From Burkholderiaceae bacterium 26 (lineage in GTDB: Bacteria > Pseudomonadota > Gammaproteobacteria > Burkholderiales > Burkholderiaceae): a DNA stretch of 64,000 nucleotides. The notes beneath the pieces were generated by a model. That model made no database searches, was not told where the DNA came from, and saw nothing but the letters and a program-made list of their open reading frames with translations. The DNA lies in NCBI GenBank assembly GCA_000955795.1, contig JYOB01000010.1:604590-668589 (forward strand), given 5' to 3'. Within the stretch, counting starts at the first letter, position 1. Each line of letters begins with the position of its first letter. The translations under genes and the position numbers were made by a program. Below, one piece after another: positions 44,081 through 53,988 of the stretch.

Positions 44081-45901
44081 ATGCAGGAACCCACACGCCC
44101 TGGACGGCGGAGCGCACCCACGCCCGCCGCGACCACGCACGCGCGTGACTTCACGGCAAACCCTGCCCTGCTTGCCGCAGGCGGGGTGCTCGCACCCACT
44201 TCGCCATCTGTGCGCGTATGGCCATGGCAAGCGTTGCGCAAATGGCTTCTCGTCGCGTTGATCGCCTGCGCCTACCTGCTGCCCGGCACCCTCGGCCACG
44301 ACCCATGGAAGCAGGACGAGACCTATACGTTCGGCATCGTCCAGCACATGGTGGAAACCGGCGACGCGATCGTGCCGGTCAGCGCCGGCCAACCCTTTGT
44401 CGAGAAGCCACCGCTCTATGCGTGGGCAGCAAGCGCGCTGGTCTGGCTGCTGGGTGACGTGCTGCCCGCGCATGACGCCGCGCGGCTTGCTAGTGCGCTG
44501 TTTGCCGGATTGGCCCTTGCGTTTACCGCGCGGCTCGCACGGGCGGCGACAGGTGCCTCTTCATGGACGGACCCACGCGTGCTGGGCACGGTGGCGCTGT
44601 GCGCAGGCTCGCTGATCGTGGTCAAGCACGCGCACGAGATGATCACCGACGTGGCGTTGCTGGCGGGCACTGCCATCGGCTTCTGCGGGTTGCTCGAATG
44701 CGCGCTGCCCGCAACGCGTTCTCGCGGCGCGGCATGGCTGCTCGGCATCGGTATGGGGATGGCGCTGCTGGCCAAGGGCGTATTCATTCCGCTGGTGTTC
44801 TGCATCACCATCGCCAGCGCGTGCGTGCTGCTTCCCGCGTGCCGCAGTCGCGCGTTTGTGCGACAACTCGGCACGGCGGTGCTGGTCTTCCTTCCATTCG
44901 CCACGATCTGGCCGACGCTCTTCTACCTGCGCGCGCCAGATCTCTTCCACGTCTGGTTCTGGGACAACAACATCGGCCGCTTCCTGGGCTTTTCCGTACC
45001 CGTGCTGGGCGCGGAGAACGACGATCCGTTCTACGTCTGGCATTCGCTGCTGACCATCGGGTTTCCGGCCGGCCCACTCGCGCTCGTCGCGCTGGCCCGT
45101 GGCGCATGGCGAGATTGGCGTACACCGCACGTGATGCTGCCGCTCGTATTCGCGGCAGTTGGATTGCTGGCACTCCAAGTCTCGGCGACCGCCCGCCCAC
45201 TGTATCTCCTGCCGTTCATCGTGCCGCTCTCGCTGCTGGGCCAGCAAGCGATCGGGCGGCTGCCGATGCGCGCGCACGCCATGTGGGACTACCTCAGCCG
45301 CGCGCTGTTCGGCAGCATCTTGCTGCTCGCATGGCTGCTATGGGCCGTCATGACGGAAAACACATCGCATGCAGGCCTGCGCTGGCTCGACCGCTGGTTG
45401 CCGGTCGACTGGACCTTGCCGCTCGACCCCACGCTGGTGACCGCAGCACTCGCCCTGACAGGGGGATGGCTCTGGCTGCTGCCACGGCTGAAACAAGCCG
45501 GCGCATGGCGCGGCGCGCTGTCGTGGGCGGCCGGCGCCCTGGTCGGCTGGGGGTTAATCGGCACCCTGCTGCTGCCCTGGCTGGACGAGGCCAAGAGCTA
45601 TCGCTCTGTGTTCGAGAGCCTCAGTGCCAAGCTGGCGCTGGCATGGCGCACCGACGATTGCATGGCGAGCCTGCATCTGGGCGAATCGGAAGCACCCATG
45701 CTGCGCTACTTCACCGGCATCCTGCACCGGCCCGTTGCACAATCCACAGCCCACACGTGCCGATGGCTGATCGTCCAGGACAGCCATGCGCACGCGCGAA
45801 CGCCCGGAGAGGAATGGACTGAATTCTGGTCGGGCGCCCGCCATGGCGATCGGAATGAACGGCTGCGCGTCTTCCGGCTGGACACCACGCCGCCTCGCTG
45901 A
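44081..45901 (+). CDS. GT39/ArnT-like membrane glycosyltransferase
   Basis: A 606-residue membrane protein with about a dozen helices. Near the N-terminus LGHDPWKQDETYTFGIVQHM (Asp79, Glu80) and QPFVEKPPLYAWAAS correspond to the ArnT/PMT catalytic loop: acidic residues, then E-K-P. Such enzymes transfer sugars from polyprenyl phosphate to lipid A, proteins or glycolipids on the periplasmic side. Acceptor and sugar are unknown and no arn genes are adjacent. The ATG at 44081 is chosen because the 93 codons upstream are charged and atypical. It is monocistronic and ended by a strong terminator. Confidence 0.85.
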   Translation: MQEPTRPGRRSAPTPAATTHARDFTANPALLAAGGVLAPTSPSVRVWPWQALRKWLLVALIACAYLLPGTLGHDPWKQDETYTFGIVQHMVETGDAIVPVSAGQPFVEKPPLYAWAASALVWLLGDVLPAHDAARLASALFAGLALAFTARLARAATGASSWTDPRVLGTVALCAGSLIVVKHAHEMITDVALLAGTAIGFCGLLECALPATRSRGAAWLLGIGMGMALLAKGVFIPLVFCITIASACVLLPACRSRAFVRQLGTAVLVFLPFATIWPTLFYLRAPDLFHVWFWDNNIGRFLGFSVPVLGAENDDPFYVWHSLLTIGFPAGPLALVALARGAWRDWRTPHVMLPLVFAAVGLLALQVSATARPLYLLPFIVPLSLLGQQAIGRLPMRAHAMWDYLSRALFGSILLLAWLLWAVMTENTSHAGLRWLDRWLPVDWTLPLDPTLVTAALALTGGWLWLLPRLKQAGAWRGALSWAAGALVGWGLIGTLLLPWLDEAKSYRSVFESLSAKLALAWRTDDCMASLHLGESEAPMLRYFTGILHRPVAQSTAHTCRWLIVQDSHAHARTPGEEWTEFWSGARHGDRNERLRVFRLDTTPPR

Positions 45902-45912
45902 TCGCCCCAAAA

Positions 45913-45957
45913 CAAAAACGGCGCGCGCCCCGTTGCCGGGAACGCGCGCCGTTCAGC
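45913..45957. terminator. Terminator between the GT39 gene and alaS
   Basis: AACGGCGCGCG (45917-45927) pairs with CGCGCGCCGTT (45943-45953). An A-run precedes it, which gives a U-run on the minus strand, so it mainly suits the alaS transcript and can also block the plus-strand gene. Confidence 0.8.
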
Positions 45958-45980
45958 GCATCCGATGCGAAGGCGTTACA

Positions 45981-48623
45981 TCAGACCTTCTGCTGCACCC
46001 ACGCTGCCACACCCGCCAGCGCCTGCGGCAGGTTGTCCGGCTCCGTGCCGCCGGCTTGTGCCATGTCCGGGCGGCCACCACCCTTGCCACCGACCTGCTG
46101 GGCGACAAAGTTGACCAGCTCGCCGGCCTTGACCTTGCCCGTGGCGTCAGCCGTCACGCCAGCGATCAGCGCAACCTTGCCGTCGGTGACGCTGCCCAGC
46201 ACGATGGCGGCGGTCTGCAGCTTGTCCTTGAGCTTGTCCATGGTCTCGCGCAGCGTCTTGGCATCGGCGCCATCCAGCTTGGCGGCCAGCACCTTGATGC
46301 CGGCAACGTCCACCGCCTGGCTCACCAGTTCGTCGCCCTGGCTTGCGGCCAACTTCGACTTCAGGCGCTCCAGCTCCTTCTCCAGCGTCTTGACTTGATC
46401 CTGCACCTGGCCGATACGCTGCGTCAGCTCCGACGGCTGCGCACGCAGTGCGGCGGCCGCTTCGTTGATGCGCGTGTCGAGCGTCTGCAGGTAATGCAGC
46501 ACGTTGTCGCCGGTGATCGCTTCCACACGGCGGATGCCCGCTGCCACGCCTGATTCGCTCACGATCTTGAACAGGCCGATGTCGCCCGTGCGCGCCACGT
46601 GCGTGCCGCCACACAGTTCCTTCGAGGAGCCGATCGACAGCACGCGCACTTCATCGCCGTACTTTTCACCGAAGAGCGCCATCGCGCCGTTCTTGACCGC
46701 ATCGTCAAAGCCCATGAGCTGGGCGCTCGTCGCGGCGTTGGCGAAAATTTCTGCGTTGACGCGCGCTTCCACTTCGCGAATCTGCAGCGGCGTCATCGGC
46801 GCGTTGTGCGAGAAGTCGAAGCGGGTCTTGTCGGCGTCGACCAGCGAGCCCTTCTGCTGCACGTGGCCACCCAGCACTTCACGCAGGGCTTTGTGCATCA
46901 GGTGGGTGGCCGAGTGGTTGCGCATGGTGCGCGCGCGGCGCACAGCGTCCACTTCTGCCGCCACGGCATCGCCAACCTTCAGCACGCCGGTGCGCAGCTC
47001 GCCGTGGTGGCCGAACACTTCCGGCTGCACCTTGAGCGTGTCCGCCACGTCAAACCAGACGGTCGCGGCCTTGAGCGTGCCCTGGTCGCCAACCTGGCCG
47101 CCCGATTCCGCATAGAACGGGGTGTGGTCCAGCACCACCACGCCGGTCTGGCCCGGGTGCATTTCCTGCACCGATGCACCGTCAACAAACAGCGCCGTCA
47201 CACGCGCGGTTTCGCGCACGAGCTGGTCATAGCCGTGGAAGGTGGTCTTGTCGCCGGTGTAGTCGAGCGTGCCGGCAACCATCTTGAACTTGCCGGCCGC
47301 GCGTGCCTGCTCGCGCTGGCGGTTCATGGCCGCGTCAAAGGCAGCTTCGTCGACGATCACGTCGTTCTCGCGGCAGACGTCTTGCGTCAGGTCCAGCGGG
47401 AAACCGAAGGTGTCGTGCAGCTTGAAGGCGAGTTCGCCGTCGAGCATCTTGGCACCCGAGGTCTTCAGCTCGCCCAGCGCAGCGTCGAGGATCGACATGC
47501 CGTGCTCGATGGTCTCGAAGAAGCGGGCTTCTTCCGTGCGCAGCACCTCGACCACGCGGTCGCGTGCCTCACGCAGTTCCGGATAGGCTTCGCCCATCTG
47601 GGCGACGAGATCGTCCACCAGCTTGTGGAAGAACGCGGCGCGACAGCCCAGCTTGTAGCCATGGCGGATGGCGCGACGGATGATCCGGCGCAGCACGTAG
47701 CCGCGGCCTTCATTGCCCGGGATCACGCCATCGACGATCAGGAACGAGCACGCGCGAATGTGGTCGGCAATCACGCGCAGCGAGTTGTTGGCCAGATCCT
47801 TGGTGTTGGTCTCGCGCGCGGCGGCGGCGATCAGCGCCTGGAACAGGTCGATCTCGTAGTTGCTGTGCACGTGCTGCAGGATCGCGGCCAGACGCTCCAT
47901 GCCCATGCCGGTGTCGACGCACGGTGCGGGCAGCGGGGTCAGCGTGTATTCGCCCGTCGCCGGATCGAGCTGGCGATCGAACTGCATGAACACGTTGTTC
48001 CAGATTTCGATGTAGCGGTCGCCGTCGGCTTCCGGGCTTCCCGGGGGGCCGCCCCACACGTCGGGGCCGTGGTCGTAGAAGATTTCCGAGCACGGGCCGC
48101 ACGGGCCGGTTTCCGCCATCTGCCAGAAGTTGTCGGAAGCATACGGCGCGCCCTTGTTGTCGCCGATGCGCACGACGCGCTCCGGCGGCAGGCCGATCAC
48201 CTTGGTCCAGATGTCGTAGGCCTCGTCGTCAGTCTGGTAGACGGTGGCCCACAGCTTGTCGGCCGGCAGCTTGTATTCCTTGGTCAGCAGTTCCCACGCC
48301 CACGTGATGGCGTCGAGCTTGAAGTAGTCGCCGAACGACCAGTTGCCCAGCATTTCAAAGAACGTGTGGTGACGCGCGGTGTAGCCGACGTTTTCCAGGT
48401 CGTTGTGCTTGCCGCCGGCGCGCAGGCAGCGCTGCACGGAGGCCGCGCGCACGTAGGGGCGCTTGTCGGTTCCAAGGAAGACGTCTTTGAACTGCACCAT
48501 GCCGGAGTTGGTGAACAGCAGCGTCGGGTCGTTGCCCGGCACCAGCGGCGAGGAGCGCACCACGGTGTGGCCCTTGCCCTCAAAGAAGGTCAGGAATTTT
48601 TGGCGGATATCGGAGGCTTTCAT
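45981..48623 (-). CDS. alaS: Alanyl-tRNA synthetase
   Basis: An 880-residue class II synthetase that charges tRNA-Ala. The start [20 protein letters not shown] at 48623 matches AlaRS N-termini; the open frame continues 62 codons upstream without similarity. The catalytic core has [20 protein letters not shown] and TGMGMERLA. The editing domain shows zinc-binding NHSATHLMH (HxxxH) and [15 protein letters not shown] (CxxxH). The C-terminal coiled coil ([20 protein letters not shown]) and C-Ala domain ([13 protein letters not shown]) are complete. It is divergent from the CoA transferase gene. Confidence 0.98.
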   Translation of the reverse strand: MKASDIRQKFLTFFEGKGHTVVRSSPLVPGNDPTLLFTNSGMVQFKDVFLGTDKRPYVRAASVQRCLRAGGKHNDLENVGYTARHHTFFEMLGNWSFGDYFKLDAITWAWELLTKEYKLPADKLWATVYQTDDEAYDIWTKVIGLPPERVVRIGDNKGAPYASDNFWQMAETGPCGPCSEIFYDHGPDVWGGPPGSPEADGDRYIEIWNNVFMQFDRQLDPATGEYTLTPLPAPCVDTGMGMERLAAILQHVHSNYEIDLFQALIAAAARETNTKDLANNSLRVIADHIRACSFLIVDGVIPGNEGRGYVLRRIIRRAIRHGYKLGCRAAFFHKLVDDLVAQMGEAYPELREARDRVVEVLRTEEARFFETIEHGMSILDAALGELKTSGAKMLDGELAFKLHDTFGFPLDLTQDVCRENDVIVDEAAFDAAMNRQREQARAAGKFKMVAGTLDYTGDKTTFHGYDQLVRETARVTALFVDGASVQEMHPGQTGVVVLDHTPFYAESGGQVGDQGTLKAATVWFDVADTLKVQPEVFGHHGELRTGVLKVGDAVAAEVDAVRRARTMRNHSATHLMHKALREVLGGHVQQKGSLVDADKTRFDFSHNAPMTPLQIREVEARVNAEIFANAATSAQLMGFDDAVKNGAMALFGEKYGDEVRVLSIGSSKELCGGTHVARTGDIGLFKIVSESGVAAGIRRVEAITGDNVLHYLQTLDTRINEAAAALRAQPSELTQRIGQVQDQVKTLEKELERLKSKLAASQGDELVSQAVDVAGIKVLAAKLDGADAKTLRETMDKLKDKLQTAAIVLGSVTDGKVALIAGVTADATGKVKAGELVNFVAQQVGGKGGGRPDMAQAGGTEPDNLPQALAGVAAWVQQKV

Positions 48624-48829
48624 GTCGCGGGGTGCCGGAGTCAGCATTGCGCCTTGGAGCATCCGCTCCTGAGCGCCTTGGATTAGTGCAAACCGTTGAT
48701 TATACGGGGTTCGCGCCCGGGTCGCGCCCATTCTGCGCCGCATTTTCCCCGGTTGGACGCATGGGGCTGGGGCCCTGCCGGGGCGTGGTGTAGAGTGCAC
48801 CCGTTCCAATCGTGTCGATTCGTCAATCC

Positions 48830-50050
48830 ATGGGCGCTCTGAGCCATCTCCGTGTTCTCGACCTGACCCGCGTGCTTGCCGGCCCCTGGTGCGCGCAGAA
48901 TCTTGCCGACTTCGGCGCCGATGTCATCAAGGTAGAACGCCCAGGCGCCGGCGACGACACGCGCACATGGGGCCCGCCGTGGCTCAAGGACGAAGCCGGC
49001 CAGGACACCACCGAAGCCGCCTATTACCTAGCGGCCAATCGAAACAAGCGCTCGATCACCGTCGACATCAGCACGCCAGAGGGCCAGGACATCGTCCGCA
49101 AACTGGCGGCACATGCGGACGTGGTGCTCGAAAACTACAAGGTCGGCCAGCTCAAGAAATACGGGCTCGACTACGCATCGCTCAAAGCCGTTAAGCCGGA
49201 CCTCGTCTACTGCTCCATCACAGGTTTCGGCCAGACCGGCCCTTACGCCGCGCGTGCCGGCTACGACTTCATCGTCCAAGGCATGGGCGGCTTCATGAGC
49301 CTGACCGGCGAGCGCGACGACCTGCCCGGCGGCGGCCCGCAGAAGGCCGGCGTGGCCATTTCGGATTTGATGACCGGCATGTACGCCACCGTGGCCGTGC
49401 TGGCCGCCCTTGCCCATCGGGACCGCACCGGCGAGGGCCAGTACATCGACATGGCGTTGCTCGACGTGCAGGTCGCGATGCTGGCGAACATGAACACGAA
49501 CTATCTGGCGAGCGGTCAGGCACCCAAGCGCTGGGGCAACGCACATCCGAACATCGTGCCGTATCAGACCTTCCAGGCCGCCAATGGCTGGATCATCGTG
49601 GCAGTCGGCAATGACGGCCAGTTTCGCCGCTTTGTCGACGCCGGCGGCATGCCCGAACTGGCCGACGACCCGCGCTTTGCCACCAACCCGCAGCGCGTGG
49701 CCAACCGCGACGTGCTGGTGCCGATCCTGGCCGAGATGGTCAAACGCTTCGGCAAGGGCGAATGGATCGACAAGCTCGAAGCCGCCGGCGTGCCGTGCGG
49801 CCCGATCAATTCGCTCGACGAGGTGTTCGACAACGAGCAGGTACAGGCGCGCGGCCTGCGCGTCGACCTACCTCACCCGAGCGCCGGTACCGTCAAGCTG
49901 GTCGGCAGTCCGGTCAAGATGAGTGCCACGCCACCCAAGGCCGCGAGCCACCCGCCACTGCTGGGCGAACACACCGAAACCGTGCTGCGCGACGTGCTCG
50001 ACTTCTCGCCCGAGCAGATCGAAGCACTGCGCGCGCAAGGCGTCATCTAA
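48830..50050 (+). CDS. CaiB/BaiF-family (class III) CoA transferase
   Basis: A 406-residue CoA transferase. The start [20 protein letters not shown] has the family's N-terminal signature, with [20 protein letters not shown] after it. [11 protein letters not shown] holds the probable catalytic Asp179 that forms the acyl anhydride. Class III enzymes move CoA between organic acids such as carnitine, formyl/oxalate or succinate/malate; the pair of substrates is not evident. It lies upstream of a membrane protein and of tctBA, which fits a carboxylate-handling locus. An ATG six codons after the first possible start is used. Confidence 0.9.
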   Translation: MGALSHLRVLDLTRVLAGPWCAQNLADFGADVIKVERPGAGDDTRTWGPPWLKDEAGQDTTEAAYYLAANRNKRSITVDISTPEGQDIVRKLAAHADVVLENYKVGQLKKYGLDYASLKAVKPDLVYCSITGFGQTGPYAARAGYDFIVQGMGGFMSLTGERDDLPGGGPQKAGVAISDLMTGMYATVAVLAALAHRDRTGEGQYIDMALLDVQVAMLANMNTNYLASGQAPKRWGNAHPNIVPYQTFQAANGWIIVAVGNDGQFRRFVDAGGMPELADDPRFATNPQRVANRDVLVPILAEMVKRFGKGEWIDKLEAAGVPCGPINSLDEVFDNEQVQARGLRVDLPHPSAGTVKLVGSPVKMSATPPKAASHPPLLGEHTETVLRDVLDFSPEQIEALRAQGVI

Positions 50051-50082
50051 TCGCAACTTCTTCCACCCAAGACGAGGTCCTC

Positions 50083-50535
50083 ATGTGGCTTGATGCGTTG
50101 CTGGCTTACTTGCATTACATCTCGATCTTCACGCTGATCGTCTTTCTCACCGCCGAGGCCGTGGTACTGCGCCCGGACATGACGCCCGAGACGTGCAAGC
50201 GCCTGGCGCGCTATGACGCCGTGTTCGGGTTTGCCGCCCTCGCGGTGCTGATAACGGGGCTGCTGCGCGTGTTCTATGGTGCCAAAGGCTACGCGTTCTA
50301 CGTTCACAACCCGGTATTCCACGTCAAGGTCGGCCTGTTCATCCTGATCGGCCTGATGTCGATCATTCCGACTGTCACGATCCTGCGCTGGAAGAAGCAG
50401 GGTAAGACGCTGCCCAACTTCGTGCCCACGCCCGCGGAAATTGCAAAAACGCGGCGTTGGGTCATGATCGAGTCGCACCTGATCATCTTCATTCCGCTGG
50501 CGGCTGTGTTGATGGCGCGCGGTATCGGCATGTAA
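50083..50535 (+). CDS. DUF2214 family membrane protein
   Basis: A 150-residue inner membrane protein with four helices: MWLDALLAYLHYISIFTLIV, YDAVFGFAALAVLITGLLRV, KVGLFILIGLMSIIPTVTIL and LIIFIPLAAVLMARGIGM. A conserved His12 lies in the first helix and a VFHVK motif in the middle, as in DUF2214 proteins. Function unknown. It begins 32 bp after the CoA transferase stop with GACGAGGTCC before the ATG, so the two are probably cotranscribed. Confidence 0.85.
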   Translation: MWLDALLAYLHYISIFTLIVFLTAEAVVLRPDMTPETCKRLARYDAVFGFAALAVLITGLLRVFYGAKGYAFYVHNPVFHVKVGLFILIGLMSIIPTVTILRWKKQGKTLPNFVPTPAEIAKTRRWVMIESHLIIFIPLAAVLMARGIGM

Positions 50536-50701
50536 TTACACAGGGCCGCGCAACCGCATTGCTCGGCCCCAAGTCTTCCCCAAGGCAACGCTAGGGACAA
50601 ACCCTGAATCGTTTGCCCAGGCGCCGCGCCGGGCCATGAGAAAGCCCGCCTTCCCCTCCGCAAGGTGCTTGAAAGCCGGTCTGCTTAGCGTGCAAACTTG
50701 G

Positions 50702-50724
50702 CCGCCTTACAAGGCATAAGGCGC
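50702..50724 (+). other. Hairpin in the tctB leader
   Basis: CGCCTTA (50703-50709) and TAAGGCG (50717-50723) pair around CAAGGCA. It is about 45 nt before the tctB start and has no U-run, so it looks like an RNA structure or regulator site rather than a terminator. Confidence 0.45.
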
Positions 50725-50767
50725 CCTGCCATACCCGGCGCAGCACGCCATCCCGAGGAGACCAGAC

Positions 50768-51253
50768 TTGCAGAACGATCCACAAGGTCGTCCGGTGATC
50801 CGCAGTCACCAGGACTTTGCATCCGGCATCATGTTCATCGTCGCCGGTGCGGCGTTTGCCATTCTGGCGCGCAGCTACCGCATGGGCACGGCGGGCAGCA
50901 TGGGCCCGGGCTACTTCCCGTTCTGGCTGGGCGTGGTGCTCGTGCTGCTGGGCGTGGTCGTGGTCGTGCAATCGTTGTCGCGCAAGGGTGTGGCCGATCG
51001 CATTCCGCGCTGGGACGTCAAAACGCTGCTGTGGGTTCTCGGCTCCGTGGTGCTGTTCGGGCTGCTGCTGCAACCGCTTGGGCTGGTGCTCTCGATTGTG
51101 GTGCTCGTGCTGGTCTCCAGCATGGCGAGCCACGAGTTCACGCTCAAGGGCGCCGCCGGCACCGCCATCGCGATGGTGGTGATGAGCCTCGCGGCCTTCG
51201 TCTACGGGCTCAAGCTGCAGTTTCCGGTGTGGCCCGCCTTCATCGGCAATTGA
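50768..51253 (+). CDS. tctB: Tripartite tricarboxylate transporter, small membrane subunit
   Basis: A 161-residue four-helix protein of the TctB family: DFASGIMFIVAGAAFAILAR, MGPGYFPFWLGVVLVLLGVV and a C-terminal LQFPVWPAFIGN. With TctA it forms the membrane part of a secondary transporter for tricarboxylates or related acids. A TTG start at 50768 is accepted since GAGGAG lies 7-8 nt before it and no ATG fits. tctA follows after 19 bp. Confidence 0.9.
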   Translation: MQNDPQGRPVIRSHQDFASGIMFIVAGAAFAILARSYRMGTAGSMGPGYFPFWLGVVLVLLGVVVVVQSLSRKGVADRIPRWDVKTLLWVLGSVVLFGLLLQPLGLVLSIVVLVLVSSMASHEFTLKGAAGTAIAMVVMSLAAFVYGLKLQFPVWPAFIGN

Positions 51254-51272
51254 GCGGGACGCGGACGACATC

Positions 51273-52775
51273 ATGGATCTCTTTGCCAATCTTGCGCTCG
51301 GTTTCTCCACCGCGCTTTCCATACAGAACCTGATCTACGCGTTCATCGGCTGCGTGCTTGGCACGCTGATCGGCGTGTTGCCTGGCCTTGGCCCTATCGC
51401 CACGATTGCGATGCTGCTGCCCGCCACATACGCACTGCCTCCGGTGGCCGCGCTCATCATGCTGGCCGGCATTTACTACGGCGCGCAGTACGGCGGCTCC
51501 ACCACGGCCATCCTCGTCAATCTGCCGGGCGAATCGTCATCGGTAGTGACCACCATTGACGGCTATCAGATGGCCCGGCGGGGGCGCGCAGGCGTGGCGC
51601 TGGCCACCGCGGGCCTCGGCTCGTTCTTCGCCGGCTGCGTGGCCACGCTGGTGCTGGCGGCGTTTGCCACGCCGCTGTCGGAATTCGCGTTCAACTTCGG
51701 GCCGGCGGAGTATTTCGCGCTGATGGTGCTGGGGCTCATCGGGGCGGTGGTGCTGGCCTCGGGCTCGCTCATCAAGGCGATCGCGATGATCGTGCTGGGC
51801 CTGCTGCTCGGTCTGGTCGGCACCGATGTGAACTCGGGCACCGCGCGTTATTCGTTTGACGTGCCGGAACTGGCCGACGGGCTGAACTTCGTGTCGGTGG
51901 CGATGGGCGTGTTTGGCTTTGCCGAGATCATCGCCAACCTCGAACAGAAGGAGCACCGCGAAACCTTTGTCGAGCACGTGCGCAACCTCTGGCCCAGCCG
52001 CGAAGACTTCAAGCGCATGATCCCGGCCGTGCTGCGTGGCACGGCGCTCGGCTCGCTGCTGGGCATCCTGCCCGGCGGTGGCGCGACGCTGGCGTCGTTC
52101 GCGTCGTACTCCCTGGAGAAGAAGACGTCGAAGTATTCACACGAGTTCGGCAAGGGCGCCATCGAGGGTGTGGCCGGCCCGGAATCGGCCAACAACGCTG
52201 CCGCGCAGACATCGTTCATCCCGCTGCTCACGCTGGGCATTCCGCCCAACGCGGTGATGGCGCTGATGGTGGGCGCGATGACCATCCATAACATCCAGCC
52301 CGGCCCGCAGGTGATGACCAGCAACCCCGCGCTGTTCTGGGGCCTGATCGCCTCGATGTGGATCGGCAACCTGATGCTCATCGTGTTGAACCTGCCGATG
52401 ATCGGCGTGTGGGTGCGTCTGTTGAAGGTGCCGTATCGCTTCCTGTATCCGGCCATCCTAGTGTTCTGCTGCATCGGCGTGTATTCGGTGTCGAACACAA
52501 CGTTCGATATCTTCCAGACGGCGCTCTTCGGATTGATCGGCTACATGTTCGTGAAGCTGCGCTGCGAACCGGCGCCCATGCTGCTCGGCTTCGTGCTGGG
52601 GCCGATGATGGAAGAAAACTTCCGCCGTGCGCTCCTGCTCTCGCGCGGGGATTTCTCCACCTTCGTCACGCGGCCGCTGTCGCTGGGGCTGCTGATTGCA
52701 GCGGGCATCCTGGTCTTGCTGGTGGCGCTGCCGGCCATCAACAGGAAACGCGAGGAGGCGTTTCAAGAAGAATAA
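51273..52775 (+). CDS. tctA: Tripartite tricarboxylate transporter, large membrane subunit
   Basis: A 500-residue polytopic protein with about twelve helices. The TctA motifs GVLPGLGPIATIAMLLPATY and ILPGGGATLASFASYSLEKK (repeated GxxPGxG cores), AGIYYGAQYGGSTTAILVNL and QTSFIPLLTLGIPPNAVMAL are clear. It should move a carboxylate in symport with a cation, using a periplasmic Bug/TctC receptor. No tctC is encoded in this window. A Rho-independent terminator follows. Confidence 0.95.
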   Translation: MDLFANLALGFSTALSIQNLIYAFIGCVLGTLIGVLPGLGPIATIAMLLPATYALPPVAALIMLAGIYYGAQYGGSTTAILVNLPGESSSVVTTIDGYQMARRGRAGVALATAGLGSFFAGCVATLVLAAFATPLSEFAFNFGPAEYFALMVLGLIGAVVLASGSLIKAIAMIVLGLLLGLVGTDVNSGTARYSFDVPELADGLNFVSVAMGVFGFAEIIANLEQKEHRETFVEHVRNLWPSREDFKRMIPAVLRGTALGSLLGILPGGGATLASFASYSLEKKTSKYSHEFGKGAIEGVAGPESANNAAAQTSFIPLLTLGIPPNAVMALMVGAMTIHNIQPGPQVMTSNPALFWGLIASMWIGNLMLIVLNLPMIGVWVRLLKVPYRFLYPAILVFCCIGVYSVSNTTFDIFQTALFGLIGYMFVKLRCEPAPMLLGFVLGPMMEENFRRALLLSRGDFSTFVTRPLSLGLLIAAGILVLLVALPAINRKREEAFQEE

Positions 52776-52804
52776 GAACGGCGACGTTGCTGCATCGCAC
52801 CCTA

Positions 52805-52836
52805 CGAAACCGGAGGCCCGCCCTCCGGTTTTTGTT
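52805..52836 (+). terminator. Terminator of tctBA
   Basis: AAACCGGAGG and CCTCCGGTTT pair around CCCGC, followed by TTTG, about 30 nt after the tctA stop codon. Confidence 0.85.
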
Positions 52837-52966
52837 TGCGCACGCGGCGGCGCAGCATTAGAGCCAGACCTCCACTTCAGTTGACGTTGGACACAGCGCT
52901 TCGGATAACGGAGGGCGATCGGCCCATAGAGGTCGACCACCTATCCAATGTCCAGGAGACAACCGA

Positions 52967-53965
52967 ATGACACAGACTTCCCTGCTCCATGCTGTCTATG
53001 GATCAGCGCGCAGCTTCCTGCGCACGCACGCTGCAGCCGCCGTCTTGGCCACATCCGCCCTCACCTTGGGTGCGGCCGCACCGGCCCAGGCTGCCAGCAC
53101 TTATGCCGCCACCAAGTACCCGATCGTGCTCGTGCATGGCCTGTCGGGCACCAGCAAGTTCCTCGGCGTGGTCGATTACTGGTACCAGATCCCCGAAGAC
53201 CTGCGCGCCAACGGCGCCAATGTCTACGTGGCCGATGTCTCCGCCTTCAACGATGAAACCGTACGCGGCGAGCAACTCGTCAGCCAGATTCGCAGCGTGC
53301 TGGCCACCACGGGCGCAGCCAAGGTCAACCTCATTGGACACAGCCAGGGCGGGCTGACATCGCGCTACGCGGCAGCTGTGGTGCCGAACCTGGTGGCCTC
53401 CGTCACCACCATCGGCACGCCCCACAAGGGGTCGGAGTTTGCGGACTTTGTGGAGTCGACACCCGCTCCGTTCCAAGCGCTCGTGAACCTCGGTGCCGAC
53501 ATATTCGGCTCGGTGCTCGGCTGGTTCAACGGCAACAGCAATCCGCAAAACGGCTTTGCGGCGCTGCATATCCTGTCGACGTCGGGCGCGGCCGATTTCA
53601 ACAAGGCGTTCCCGAGCGCGGGCCTGGCGAGCGGGTGCAATACCGGCAGCGCCACCGACGTGCGCAATGGCAACGTGCAGAAGCTGTATTCGTGGACGGG
53701 CCGCTCCACCGCCACCAACCTTCTCGACGTGTTTGATCCGGTGCTGGTGTTCAGCGGCGGCGTCATGCAGGCGCGTGGCTCGGGAACGAACGATGGGCTC
53801 GTCTCCGTGTGCAGCGCGAAGTTCGGGCAGGTCTTGTCGACGGATTACGCGTGGAATCACCTGGATGAGGTCAACCAGTTGCTTGGCCTGATCGGCTGGG
53901 GCGCAGCGGACCCCGTTGCGGTGATTCGCACACAAGCCAATCGACTGAAGACGGCAGGTCTCTAA
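52967..53965 (+). CDS. lipA: Secreted triacylglycerol lipase (family I.2)
   Basis: A 332-residue extracellular lipase. The signal peptide ends at AQA (about residue 42). The chain begins STYAATKYPIVLVHGLSGTS, with the oxyanion-hole HGL. The nucleophile Ser126 is in GHSQGG, catalytic Asp276 in GTNDGLVSV and His298 in WNHLDEVNQ; the spacing matches Pseudomonas/Burkholderia lipases. Cys224 and Cys282 are placed for the known disulfide. Folding needs the foldase encoded 23 bp downstream. Secretion through a type II system is inferred from the family. Confidence 0.94.
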   Translation: MTQTSLLHAVYGSARSFLRTHAAAAVLATSALTLGAAAPAQAASTYAATKYPIVLVHGLSGTSKFLGVVDYWYQIPEDLRANGANVYVADVSAFNDETVRGEQLVSQIRSVLATTGAAKVNLIGHSQGGLTSRYAAAVVPNLVASVTTIGTPHKGSEFADFVESTPAPFQALVNLGADIFGSVLGWFNGNSNPQNGFAALHILSTSGAADFNKAFPSAGLASGCNTGSATDVRNGNVQKLYSWTGRSTATNLLDVFDPVLVFSGGVMQARGSGTNDGLVSVCSAKFGQVLSTDYAWNHLDEVNQLLGLIGWGAADPVAVIRTQANRLKTAGL

Positions 53966-53988
53966 CCCTCCACGCGCTCAACGCCACA

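Noticed and set aside
46599-48686. 695-codon open frame antisense to alaS
   Set aside because: It is the shadow of a high-GC gene on the opposite strand. Its composition is Arg/His/Val-rich without any family motif, whereas alaS is unmistakable.
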